Source of the DNA: Chlorobiota bacterium
GTDB taxonomy: Bacteria; Bacteroidota; Ignavibacteria; Kapaibacteriales; UBA961
Direction: 5' to 3'
Assembly: GCA_014191195.1 (NCBI GenBank)
Contig: BJGZ01000014.1
Location: forward strand, 1 to 56,696
DNA: 56,696 bases
Below the pieces are notes generated by a model, which saw only the letters and a list, made by a program, of their open reading frames with translations, searched no databases and was not told the DNA's origin. Shown piece after piece: positions 1-7,192 of this stretch. Position 1 is the first letter of the stretch. The number at the start of each line of letters is the position of its first letter. The position numbers and the translations under genes were made by a program.

Positions 1-186
1 CCGGGCGGTTACTGTGGTAATGCTGGGAATTTCGACTTTATGACTGTTTTCGGTAATTGGTGGAGTTCTTCAGAGAATGATACTTATTATGCTTGGTTTC
101 GCTATCTGGGCAGTAATAGTACGAGAGTAAGCAGGAACTACTTTTACAAGCATGGTGGCTTGTCTGTTCGTTGCCTGAGGGATTAG
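1..186 (+). CDS. FISUMP-domain protein, C-terminal fragment (5' end outside window)
   Basis: Frame 1 is open from the first base to the TAG at 184-186 and reads as the last 61 residues of a Fibrobacter succinogenes major paralogous (FISUMP) domain. The typical pieces are a WWSSSE motif, a YAWFRYL segment and the terminal signature LSVRCLRD, which matches LSVRCIRD in the next gene. The start lies left of the window. These are usually secreted or surface proteins of unknown function in FCB-group bacteria. The fragment looks richer in G+C than the following FISUMP gene (by eye), so the copies are diverged or have different histories. It is followed by a spacer that recurs after the next copy. 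Confidence 0.8.
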   Translation, partial: PGGYCGNAGNFDFMTVFGNWWSSSENDTYYAWFRYLGSNSTRVSRNYFYKHGGLSVRCLRD

Positions 187-381
187 CCCCTTTGCCCCTT
201 TGGGGTTTGGGGCGAAGCCCCAACGAATTCTAATAATAATTGTCGTAGGAAAAAGAATGAAACATTTTAGCTTACATTATTGCATGTTTTGTAATATTAT
301 TTAATGCACAAATTGTGAATGCACAAGGTGATGTAAAGATAGGAACACAAGTATGGACATCTAAGAATTTGGATGTGAGTA
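187..381 (+). repeat. Direct repeat unit A: FISUMP spacer plus signal-peptide region
   Basis: This block of about 195 bp recurs at 894-1087. The first 70 bases (spacer between stop codon and ATG) match the other copy at about 83% by hand alignment. The 116 bases at 266-381 match 972-1087 with only two mismatches. The offset is 707 before the ATG region and 706 after it, so copy A carries one extra base near 260-266. The repeat carries the spacer hairpin, the ribosome-binding region, the signal peptide and the first residues of the mature protein. Confidence 0.85.
207..223 (+). other. Intergenic stem-loop in FISUMP spacer
   Basis: TTGGGGC-GAA-GCCCCAA is a perfect 7-bp stem with a GAA triloop. 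The equivalent in the second spacer (914-930) keeps a GGGC-GAA-GCCC core with one mismatch below it. It lies 20 bases after a stop codon but has no T-run, so it may be a weak terminator, an RNA-stability hairpin or part of a repeat element. Confidence 0.5.
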
Positions 382-893
382 CTTTTAGGAATGGTGATCC
401 AATACCAGAAGTTAAGAATGCAGAAGAATGGAGAAAGTCTGGATATGCTAGACAACCAGCATTTTGTTATTATGATTTTGAAAGTCAAAATGGTAGGGTT
501 TATGGTAAACTTTACAATTGGTATGCGGTAAATGATCCTAGGGGATTAGCCCCTGAGGGTTATCATGTACCAAGTGGTAAAGATTGGGAAAATTTAATTA
601 GCTTTTTAGGGGGAGGTGCAACCGCAGGTTCAAAGATGAAAAATAAATCTGGTTGGAATAAAGATGGAAGTACTTCTGGAAATGGAAGTAATGTTTGTGG
701 ATTAAGTATACTCCCAAGCGGATATATTTTAGATGGTAATTTTGGTAATATTGGAGGAGGTGTTTATATGTGGGGTTCTTCAAAACATTATGATGGTTAT
801 GCTCACAGTTTTAGTTTGCTTAATAATGGATATTTAGATGTTTCAAGCAGTCCAATGAATTATGGGCTTTCAGTTCGTTGCATAAGGGATTAG
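315..893 (+). CDS. FISUMP-domain protein, signal peptide out of frame
   Basis: This is a complete FISUMP domain. It opens with TQVWTSKNLDV, continues through GKLYNWYAV and GYHVPSGKDWENL, and ends with LSVRCIRD. Surface or secreted paralogs of unknown function are typical. The usable in-frame start is a GTG at 315, inside what should be the signal peptide cleavage region. The natural ATG at 257-259 is one base out of frame: 257 reads MKHFSLHYCMFCNII then stops, while the real signal sequence (YIIACFVILFNAQIVNAQ) is readable in the domain frame right after a TGA at 258-260. The third copy at 964 shows the intact arrangement. As written, the product would be made without an export signal, so this is either a pseudogene, an off state, or an assembly error of one base. 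Confidence 0.7.
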   Translation: MNAQGDVKIGTQVWTSKNLDVSTFRNGDPIPEVKNAEEWRKSGYARQPAFCYYDFESQNGRVYGKLYNWYAVNDPRGLAPEGYHVPSGKDWENLISFLGGGATAGSKMKNKSGWNKDGSTSGNGSNVCGLSILPSGYILDGNFGNIGGGVYMWGSSKHYDGYAHSFSLLNNGYLDVSSSPMNYGLSVRCIRD

Positions 894-1087
894 ACACTTT
901 ACCCCTTTGGGATTTAGGGCGAAGCCCCAACAAGTTCTAATAATGATTTTTATAGGAATAAGAATGAAAAATTTAGCTTACATTATTGCATGTTTTGTAA
1001 TATTATTTAATGCACAAATTGTGAATGCACAAGGTGATGTAAAGTTAGAAACACAAGTATGGACATCTAAGAATTTGGATGTGAGTA
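894..1087 (+). repeat. Direct repeat unit B: FISUMP spacer plus signal-peptide region
   Basis: This is the second copy of the 187-381 repeat. It has a 70-base spacer with a degenerate GGGC-GAA-GCCC hairpin (914-930), an ATG at 964, and the signal-peptide coding region 972-1087, nearly identical to 266-381. Similarity ends abruptly after base 1087, where the truncated third FISUMP copy diverges. Confidence 0.85.
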
Positions 1088-1167
1088 ATACTTCATGTTT
1101 GGCCTCTTCAACTTACTCTGTTCTTGTGGTAAACCAAGAAAATAAGCTAAACATTTACATTTATTAA
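964..1167 (+). pseudogene. Truncated FISUMP paralog (signal peptide and first residues only)
   Basis: The ATG at 964 starts an intact export signal (MKNLAYIIACFVILFNA...), followed by GDVKLETQVWTSKNLDV, the beginning of a FISUMP domain. After VWTSKNLDVS the homology stops at base 1088 and the frame runs about 26 unrelated residues to a stop at 1165-1167. The rest of the domain is missing, so this is probably a remnant left by recombination or deletion between tandem copies. A short secreted peptide cannot be excluded. The next gene begins 13 bases downstream. Confidence 0.7.
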
Positions 1168-1180
1168 AAACGGAGTAACT

Positions 1181-1812
1181 ATGAAAAGAATTATTGCAAT
1201 TTGTGCTGCCATATTTATGACTGTAAGCATGTTTGCACAAGCACCACAAAACATGAGTTCACTAGCGGTATTTAGCAATAGTAGCAATGCACCTGAAGTG
1301 TCAACAACTGTTAGTCCAGCTGATGATACTGGCGCAACAGACCAATTCATGAATTATCTTATGAGATCCAATTGGATAGTCACAGAATATACCCCATCAT
1401 TTGCTAAATCAATGTACGGTGCTAAGTGTAAATTTACTAAAAATGGTTTTAGCTATGTTCCTAGATACAATGGTGTTTATCTTGATGAAGTAAAGTATAA
1501 ATTTGATATCATCAGCATAGAAGAAAATACCCCGGAAGGGTCTAAATACTCTGGTGCTTTTAATTTTTATAATCTACAACAGAAAAATGATACACAAAAA
1601 CATGCATTTCTGTATCTAAAAGAAGATGTAGTACTGTGGAAGTATGGGTTTAATGGATATACAATAAATCTTGTATTAACAAGGATGCAATAACATTGAC
1701 TTTTAGTAAAAGTTTTGAGTATAGTCAAATCGGGGAACAATATAATGAAAAAGAAAAAGGAACTTTTGCATCTCTAGTGTTCATCAAGAAAGCAGTTAAT
1801 CCTAAAAAATAA
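1181..1812 (+). pseudogene. Exported protein of unknown family, apparent frameshift near 1655-1690
   Basis: The ATG at 1181 follows a GGAG ribosome-binding site (about 1171-1175). The product begins with a Sec signal (MKRIIAICAAIFMTVSMFAQ). The first frame stops at 1691-1693 after 170 residues. The -1 frame is open from 1654 to a TAA at 1810-1812 and reads like a natural continuation (KDAITLTFSKSFEY ... GTFASLVFIKKAVNPKK). Joined, the protein would be about 210 residues, rich in beta-type sequence. I do not recognise the family; a lipocalin-like fold is only a guess. No slippery heptamer is visible, so a mutation or a one-base sequence error is more likely than programmed frameshifting. If the first frame is real, the CDS is 1181-1693. 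Confidence 0.6.
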
Positions 1813-2245
1813 AAGGAAGCCGTTTGTCTATCTTTTCGTATTCAGACAAATTTAAGGTTTGATGTATTTTTTTAACGCTTCAATGTAGAGCGTAATTATT
1901 AGGTTTTTCACAATACAAGTTCTAATCTTTTTCCAAATATATTTTTACTGAAGTTACTGCAATATTTGTATCATATTTGTACCATGTAGATAAGAGAATG
2001 CTATAAGTACATGAATAATAGATACTTATACATAATTCTTTTATTCATGTGAGGGGTGCCAGCAGGGCGGGGTGAGAGAAAAAACTTGCCACCCATCTAA
2101 ACTATAGGGAATAAATGAAATATATTATGTTCAATTCTGGATAAGCTCTTAGATATATGATATCTCATGGATTAATCGTGTTTTTTCAGTACTTTGCAGA
2201 TACAAAAATGAGTTAATACTTGAAATATATACATAAGCACATATT
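1813..2245. other. Gene-free stretch (433 bp)
   Basis: No convincing ORF lies on either strand. The stretch is very AT-rich and holds a short direct repeat (ATATTTGTA at about 1962 and an ATATTTGTA at about 1973), a GC-rich island at 2053-2094 described separately, and the leader of ricT. No tRNA-like cloverleaf is seen. Confidence 0.6.
2053..2112 (+). promoter_or_regulatory. Candidate structured RNA leader, weakly TPP-riboswitch-like
   Basis: This GC-rich island sits in an AT-rich intergenic region. It contains GGGGTGCC (2053-2060), GGGGTGAGAG (2069-2078), an ACCC (2091-2094) and TAGGGAA (2105-2111). These recall the order of conserved blocks in thiamine pyrophosphate riboswitches, but the GAACCTGATC segment and the P4/P5 arm are missing. 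A GGGTG/CACCC helix (2070-2074 with 2090-2094) can form. The downstream gene (ricT) is not a thiamine gene. It is a degenerate or unrelated structured RNA at best. Confidence 0.2.
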
Positions 2246-3355
2246 ATGACAGATCATATAGATAGCGATCAAAACCAAGAAACTGAATTTCCAGTTGGTT
2301 CGATTGTCCCACTTTCTAGAATACAAATACCCCAAAAAGATACCATTGGCAATGCTGCCGATACTTCAATTGCTCCTTCATTAATGAAAAGGAAGTCACA
2401 TTGCACTGCATGTGGAGATTCAGGTTCAGGATGTTCGTCTTGTAAAAGTGGTTGCGAAACCGACGAAAAATCTGATATTACTCCAGAAATGCATTCACAA
2501 ATAGCTGATGATTGGATAGCTGAAATTAGTTTTAAAGCTAGAAGAAAAGTTTTGTTTTTAAAGAAAAAAGGACAAAGAATTGCTTTAAGCGATTTAGTGT
2601 TAGTAGAGTCTGAACATGGCACTGATGCAGGTATTGTGTCTGCAGTGGGTAAAATAGTAAATCTAAAAGAAAAAGAACCTCCAGTGTTTTCTATCATAAG
2701 GGCTGCATCTAAAGAAGAATACCAAAAACATCAAGATAATAGAGCCCAAGAAAAAGAGATTATTCAAGATGTGAAACTGAAAGCAAAACAAAGTAATCTT
2801 GAAATGAAAGTGGTTGATGCTGAATGGCAATTTGATAAAACTCGTTTGTCCATTTATTTTACAGCACCACAAAGAGTAGATTTTAGGGAATTAGTTAAAG
2901 AACTCGCAAGATGTTATCATGCTAGAATAGAACTAAGGCAAATTCCTGCCAGAGAAGAAGCCAAAAGAATTGGTGGTATTGGCCCATGTGGTTTAGAACT
3001 TTGTTGTTCTACATTCCTCAATGAATTTAGTCAAATAAATCTAGAACATGCTAAAGCCCAACAATTGCCTCCAAATATCAGTAAATTGAGTGGAATGTGC
3101 GGTAGATTAAAGTGTTGCTTACTGTATGAAATTGACAATTATATTTCTGCACTCAAAAACTATCCTCCTTTAGATTCTTATTTACTCCTTCCAGAAGGTA
3201 GGGCTAGAATGATAAAAGTTGATATTTTCTCAGATACTGTTACTGCAATTAGCGAAAATTCAGGAGCTTACTTATCAATAAGCTTGGAAACAATTAATGA
3301 ATTACGAAGAGATGGTAAAGTAGAGTTTGCTCAAGAACAACATAGTCTCTCTTAA
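2246..3355 (+). CDS. ricT: RicT/YaaT-family PSP1 domain protein
   Basis: This 369-residue cytoplasmic protein has the PSP1 domain. In Bacillus, RicT is part of the RicAFT complex, which binds iron-sulfur clusters and supports RNase Y-dependent mRNA maturation; in other phyla the role is unproven. The core is at about 90-340, with the hallmark cysteines GIGPCGLELCCS and SGMCGRLKCCLLYE and the segment RVDFRELVKELA. The N-terminus adds a cysteine-rich segment (Cys 53, 56, 63, 66, 70: CxxC-x6-CxxC-x3-C) that could bind metal; related FCB proteins have similar N-termini. The ATG at 2246 precedes the whole extension. The gene is followed 11 bases later by a small DUF2007 gene. Confidence 0.85.
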   Translation: MTDHIDSDQNQETEFPVGSIVPLSRIQIPQKDTIGNAADTSIAPSLMKRKSHCTACGDSGSGCSSCKSGCETDEKSDITPEMHSQIADDWIAEISFKARRKVLFLKKKGQRIALSDLVLVESEHGTDAGIVSAVGKIVNLKEKEPPVFSIIRAASKEEYQKHQDNRAQEKEIIQDVKLKAKQSNLEMKVVDAEWQFDKTRLSIYFTAPQRVDFRELVKELARCYHARIELRQIPAREEAKRIGGIGPCGLELCCSTFLNEFSQINLEHAKAQQLPPNISKLSGMCGRLKCCLLYEIDNYISALKNYPPLDSYLLLPEGRARMIKVDIFSDTVTAISENSGAYLSISLETINELRRDGKVEFAQEQHSLS

Positions 3356-3366
3356 TTATAAATACA

Positions 3367-3615
3367 ATGCCAGATACACACCTAGTATTACTCAAACGGT
3401 ATGCAATAGCATTTGAAGCCGAAATTGCGAAAGGATTATTGGCTGACTTTAATATCGACTGCTATCTTTTTGATATGAATACAATTGTCAATACATCGTA
3501 TTCAGGTGCCCTAGGGGGTATACGATTGATGGTATCAGAGGAATACTTGCAAGAAGCTCTTTCTATTCTTGATACACATGAAACTTCATTTGAGGGTGAA
3601 GTAGAATCCTTATAA
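3367..3615 (+). CDS. DUF2007 small protein
   Basis: This 82-residue soluble protein matches the DUF2007 pattern: an N-terminal strand (LVLLKRYA), a helix that reads as a sliding modifier (FEAEIAKGLLADFNIDCYL), a central acidic/aromatic stretch, and a C-terminal strand-helix (GGIRLMVSEEYLQEALSIL). The family is annotated as a putative signal-transducing protein with a ferredoxin-like fold, but no activity is established. It lies 11 bases after ricT, so it is probably co-transcribed. It ends only 4 bases from the end of the convergent methyltransferase gene, with no clear terminator between them. Confidence 0.75.
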   Translation: MPDTHLVLLKRYAIAFEAEIAKGLLADFNIDCYLFDMNTIVNTSYSGALGGIRLMVSEEYLQEALSILDTHETSFEGEVESL

Positions 3616-3619
3616 GAAT

Positions 3620-4426
3620 CTATTTTTTTGCATATATCATCAGATTAAATCCAATGTGATTAGCCGTGAATTGCTGATGAATATTATTCAAAAATCTAGA
3701 CATATTACGCTTATAATGATCGAAAACAGCAAATTCAATTGAAGAAAATTGAGAAAACATTGTTTTACATTCAGATTTTGAATATGCCTTTCCCAATGGA
3801 TTATTAGGCCCATCATATATTCGAATCCAATCATCATACCCTCTTAAAGTACTTTCTAAAATTCCTGTCAAAAAATGATAAGGAACTCCCGCATATACAT
3901 GTAGCGAATTCTTATGATATAACATGATTATTGCTGCACCACCTGGCTTTAATACTCTATACACTTCTTGAATAGATTTTGGAGTATCAGGGGTATGATG
4001 TAATACTCCAAAAGAATACACGATATCAAAAGTATTATCTGGAAATGGTAAATTTTCAGCGTCTCCAACTACAAAATCACCTTCTAAACCCCTGATTTCA
4101 AAATGTTTTTTGGCTAAAGCTATAGATTCTGGAGTTAAATCCAAGCATGTTACATGTGCGCCAGAACGAGCGAATTGGACAGAATCTGTTCCTAGGCCAC
4201 TACCAATCTCAAGTAATTTTTTACCACTACATTGTGAAAATTTACAAGCCTGCAACATAAAAGGATTATGTAGATATCTATATCGTTCCACTTCATCGTA
4301 AAATACAGAACTGCCTCTTTCTAAATTTGTGAATTGGGTGCCACAGGGGTCTGCATTCCAATAAAGTTTCACTTCACTTTTTAGATGTTCTGCTTCTTTA
4401 ATTGAAGATTGTATTTCTGTAGACAT
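3620..4426 (-). CDS. Class I SAM-dependent methyltransferase
   Basis: This 268-residue protein has a Methyltransf_11-type Rossmann domain in its middle. Motif I is LLEIGSGLGTDSVQFA, an acidic residue (CLDLTPESI) binds SAM ribose, motif II is VGDAENLPFPDNTFD, and a helix reads SFGVLHHTPD before the VLKPGGAAII strand. The N-terminal 70 residues (YWNADPCGTQF) and the C-terminal tail should shape the substrate site. The substrate cannot be told from sequence; small molecules or lipids are usual for this subfamily. It is the last gene of a minus-strand group, after trxB (25 bases between stop and start). Confidence 0.8.
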   Translation of the reverse strand: MSTEIQSSIKEAEHLKSEVKLYWNADPCGTQFTNLERGSSVFYDEVERYRYLHNPFMLQACKFSQCSGKKLLEIGSGLGTDSVQFARSGAHVTCLDLTPESIALAKKHFEIRGLEGDFVVGDAENLPFPDNTFDIVYSFGVLHHTPDTPKSIQEVYRVLKPGGAAIIMLYHKNSLHVYAGVPYHFLTGILESTLRGYDDWIRIYDGPNNPLGKAYSKSECKTMFSQFSSIEFAVFDHYKRNMSRFLNNIHQQFTANHIGFNLMIYAKK

Positions 4427-4451
4427 TATTATGCTGCGATAAATATTAGTG

Positions 4452-5399
4452 TTAATGTTGTAATTCTAACCAACGTTCGGCATCAATAGCAGCCATGCAT
4501 CCACTTCCAGCGGCAGTAATTGCTTGGCGATATACGCTATCTTGTGCATCACCGCATGCAAAAACTCCATCAATATTTGTATAGCTGGTTTTTCCAATTG
4601 TTTGAATATATCCAGTTTCATCCATTATTAATACGTCTTTAAATAAATCTGTATTTGGTTTATGCCCAATGGCTACAAAAACTCCATCGGCAGGGACGAC
4701 AGATGTTTCATTATTTTTGGTATTCAAAATTCTTAATGAATGTAATTTTTTGGCACCAGATTCTAATATTTCTCCCAAATATTCATCAATTGTAGTATTA
4801 AGCACGAATTCAATTTTCTCATTCTTTTTTGCTCTTTCAAGCATAATTTTAGAAGCTCTGAATTCTTCACGACGATGAATAATTGTTACTTTAGAAGCAA
4901 ATCTGGTTAGATAATTAGCTTCTTCCATTGCTGTGTCACCACCACCTACAACATATACATGCTGATTTTTAAAGAAAAAACCGTCGCATGTGGCACAAGC
5001 TGATACGCCATAACCCATATATTCTTGTTCACCTTTTGCACCAAGTAATTTAGCTGCTGCACCGGTTGATATAATAACACTATCAGCAGTAAATTCCTTG
5101 TTTCTGTCAGTTTTTAGAGTAAAAGGTCTTTTTGATAGATCTACAGAGACAACAGATTCATATATTGAAGTAGCACCGAATCTGTGGGCCTGTTTACGAA
5201 AAACATCCATCATTTCAGGACCCATAATGCCATGCTCAAAACCGGGATAATTTTCTACTTCGGTTGTTATAGTTAATTGTCCACCTGGCTGATGTCCTTC
5301 AAAAACAACAACATTTAAACGAGCTCTTGATGCATATAAAGCGGCTGTAAAACCAGCAGGTCCACTACCGATTATGCATATTTGATGATGTTCTGCCAT
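4452..5399 (-). CDS. trxB: Thioredoxin-disulfide reductase
   Basis: This FAD/NADPH flavoprotein reduces thioredoxin in the cytoplasm. It shows an N-terminal FAD site (GSGPAGFTAALYASRA), the redox-active CATC pair (about residues 135-138), an NADPH site (GGGDTAMEEA) followed by HRREEFRA, and the C-terminal FAD motif FACGDAQD. I start it at the ATG at 5399 (MAEHHQICIIGSG), because the longer frame to 5456 would add 19 residues overlapping the sixA-like gene and family members begin close to the FAD motif. Length 315 is normal. It sits 13 bases after the sixA-like gene. Confidence 0.92.
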   Translation of the reverse strand: MAEHHQICIIGSGPAGFTAALYASRARLNVVVFEGHQPGGQLTITTEVENYPGFEHGIMGPEMMDVFRKQAHRFGATSIYESVVSVDLSKRPFTLKTDRNKEFTADSVIISTGAAAKLLGAKGEQEYMGYGVSACATCDGFFFKNQHVYVVGGGDTAMEEANYLTRFASKVTIIHRREEFRASKIMLERAKKNEKIEFVLNTTIDEYLGEILESGAKKLHSLRILNTKNNETSVVPADGVFVAIGHKPNTDLFKDVLIMDETGYIQTIGKTSYTNIDGVFACGDAQDSVYRQAITAAGSGCMAAIDAERWLELQH

Positions 5400-5412
5400 A
5401 TAAAATCCTATG

Positions 5413-5922
5413 TTATATATTATGTGTATAAAGTTTGGGATATTCAATACTGACAAGTTGACCAGTATGTTGTTGAATATCTTTCCATGATTTTGCTAAT
5501 GGAAAATGGATATGAATCATGCAACAAGTAGGCATAGATTCTAATTCTAATTGAGAGCACAGTATATGGGCTACATTAGAAATTGATGGATTATGAGCTA
5601 TAAGAATAATATCATGAAGCGAATCATCAAATTCTTGAATGATTTCAACATATTGTGATTCTGAAGCTCCATATAAAAATCTATGTTGAATAAGAGAATT
5701 CTTATCCATAGATAAAGCTTGCGCAAAAAATTGTGCAGTTGTTAATGCACGAACCGCCGAGCTAGAAATAATACAATCTATATGTAGCCCTTTATTAGCT
5801 AACCTAGACGACATAAACTCGGCATCTCTAAAGCCTCTAGCATTTAATGGTCTTTCAAAATCTGTCAGATTTTCATTATTCCAATCTGATTTTGCATGCC
5901 TGATTAGTAATATATTCTTCAT
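5413..5922 (-). CDS. SixA-like histidine phosphatase
   Basis: This 169-residue protein is in the histidine phosphatase superfamily. It begins LLIRHAKSDW (the RHG-like box with catalytic His), continues with LTDFERPLNARG, then SSSAVRALTTAQ, and carries the second catalytic His in ILIAHNPSIS. E. coli SixA removes phosphate from phosphohistidine in ArcB or PtsN partners; the target here is unknown. The start is an ATGA overlap with the upstream DUF1684 gene, which suggests translational coupling. Confidence 0.82.
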   Translation of the reverse strand: MKNILLIRHAKSDWNNENLTDFERPLNARGFRDAEFMSSRLANKGLHIDCIISSSAVRALTTAQFFAQALSMDKNSLIQHRFLYGASESQYVEIIQEFDDSLHDIILIAHNPSISNVAHILCSQLELESMPTCCMIHIHFPLAKSWKDIQQHTGQLVSIEYPKLYTHNI

Positions 5923-6551
5923 TTAGATGGCGGATTTTTTTCACCAGCTTTTATAAAAACTGGTAATATATTTTCTGATGGAATTAATGGACAAGAATAC
6001 TCGGCATTATAAGCACAATAGGGATTATATGCTCTATTAAAGTCAATTATGCACATTTGTTGCTCATCAGGTTCGGAAATTTCAAGATAACGTCCGGCTT
6101 GATACGTAGTAAAACCAGATGTCTTATCCTTAAAAGGGACAAATAACTGATCTTGCTTATTTTCCAGCTCTTTATAAGCTATTAATACTAAAGATTTCGA
6201 TTCAGCAATTTGAAAATTAAGTTTGCCATATCGAATCATTTTTCTAAAATCACCTGCTTTTGATGTAGGTAAAGCAATAGTGTCTGTTGTTTCAAAAGGT
6301 GTAAAATCGGCAAAAACAAAATATTCATCTGAGATAGCGTAATACTGTAATCCAATAAAATCTGATCTGCGATCGATAGCAAGGGGAGAATTATCTGAAT
6401 TCTTGAATAGATTGTCTTTTTCCTCTCTGCTTTTTGAAATATCTTTTGCATCAAATTCCTGAACTGCATTTCCATCATCATCACTGCATGAAGAAAAAGT
6501 AAGCACAAGTGCAAAAGAACATAAAGCAAGAAATAAGAAAAATCTATTCAT
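5919..6551 (-). CDS. DUF1684 family lipoprotein
   Basis: This protein of about 210 residues has a lipoprotein signal: a hydrophobic N-terminus and lipobox FSSC near residue 22, followed by DDD. The mature part has the family features FKNSDNSPL, a DKTSGFTTYQAGRYLE strand, DFNRAYNPYCAYN and YSCPLIPSENILPV. DUF1684 proteins occur across bacteria with no assigned function. I start it at the ATG at 6551, whose A is shared with the dcd stop (TAATG), rather than the in-frame site six codons upstream. It ends in an ATGA overlap with the sixA-like gene. Confidence 0.85.
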   Translation of the reverse strand: MNRFFLFLALCSFALVLTFSSCSDDDGNAVQEFDAKDISKSREEKDNLFKNSDNSPLAIDRRSDFIGLQYYAISDEYFVFADFTPFETTDTIALPTSKAGDFRKMIRYGKLNFQIAESKSLVLIAYKELENKQDQLFVPFKDKTSGFTTYQAGRYLEISEPDEQQMCIIDFNRAYNPYCAYNAEYSCPLIPSENILPVFIKAGEKNPPSK

Positions 6552-7087
6552 TATTTGAAATTTCTCCACATCATAGATTCAACTGGAAGTGCGGTTCTAT
6601 TATTGTATTTTGCAGATTCCTTTTTATTATATGGAGTTTCAATTTCACCTTTGACATCAAAGTAAATTAATTGTCCAATTGGCATGCCTGCATACACTCT
6701 GACTGGTTGTTTTACCGAAATTTCTAATGTCCAATAATTACAAAAACCAATATCACCTTTTCCGGCAGTTGCATGAATATCAATTCCTAATCTTCCTATA
6801 CTAGACTTTCCTTCTAAAAAAGGAACATGATCTAAAGTTTCTGTATATTCTTCGGTTACACCGAGATAAAAAACAGAAGGTAATAAAACAAAACCATCTT
6901 CTGGAATTTCGAAATAGGAGATAAGATTATGTGCTTTAGCATCTAATTCATATTGTTGATATGTAGCAAGTGTTTTGCCTAAATGTACATCATAACTATT
7001 AGAACCAAGACTTTCTATACGAAATGGTTCAATTACAATTCTTGCAGTTGTTATATTTGCAAGGATTTCTTTATCTGTTAATATCAT
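6551..7087 (-). CDS. dcd: dCTP deaminase
   Basis: This 178-residue dUTPase-fold enzyme deaminates dCTP to dUTP for thymidylate synthesis. It shows the N-terminal IEPFRIESLGSNSYDVHLG segment, the EGKSSIGRLGIDIHATAG nucleotide-binding motif, and the catalytic-region strand GFCNYWTLEI with its conserved glutamate, then IGQLIYF and KYNNR. Length is close to the usual 180-195. The bifunctional dCTP deaminase/dUTPase type cannot be excluded. It is the first gene of a minus-strand operon (dcd, DUF1684, sixA-like, trxB, methyltransferase), divergent from the ureohydrolase gene across 105 bp that should hold both promoters. Confidence 0.9.
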   Translation of the reverse strand: MILTDKEILANITTARIVIEPFRIESLGSNSYDVHLGKTLATYQQYELDAKAHNLISYFEIPEDGFVLLPSVFYLGVTEEYTETLDHVPFLEGKSSIGRLGIDIHATAGKGDIGFCNYWTLEISVKQPVRVYAGMPIGQLIYFDVKGEIETPYNKKESAKYNNRTALPVESMMWRNFK

Positions 7088-7192
7088 ATATAGTTATTCC
7101 CGATGAGAAAAGTGTCTGGCAAAAATACAAAAAAATGACGCTTTAATAATCTAAAAACATTCTCAATTTCAATTATTTTAGACTAAAAAAAT

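Noticed and set aside
38-783. Minus-strand ORFs of 60-65 codons over the FISUMP genes
   Set aside because: They lie opposite a clear protein domain, have no initiation signals and look like translated antisense.
1640-1700. Programmed -1 frameshift in the gene at 1181
   Set aside because: The frame relation fits, but no slippery heptamer followed by a stem-loop is seen; mutation or sequence error is simpler.
1962-1985. ATATTTGTA direct repeat as a promoter or operator
   Set aside because: Two short AT-rich copies are expected by chance here, and they do not match the Bacteroidota -7 element (TAnnTTTG).
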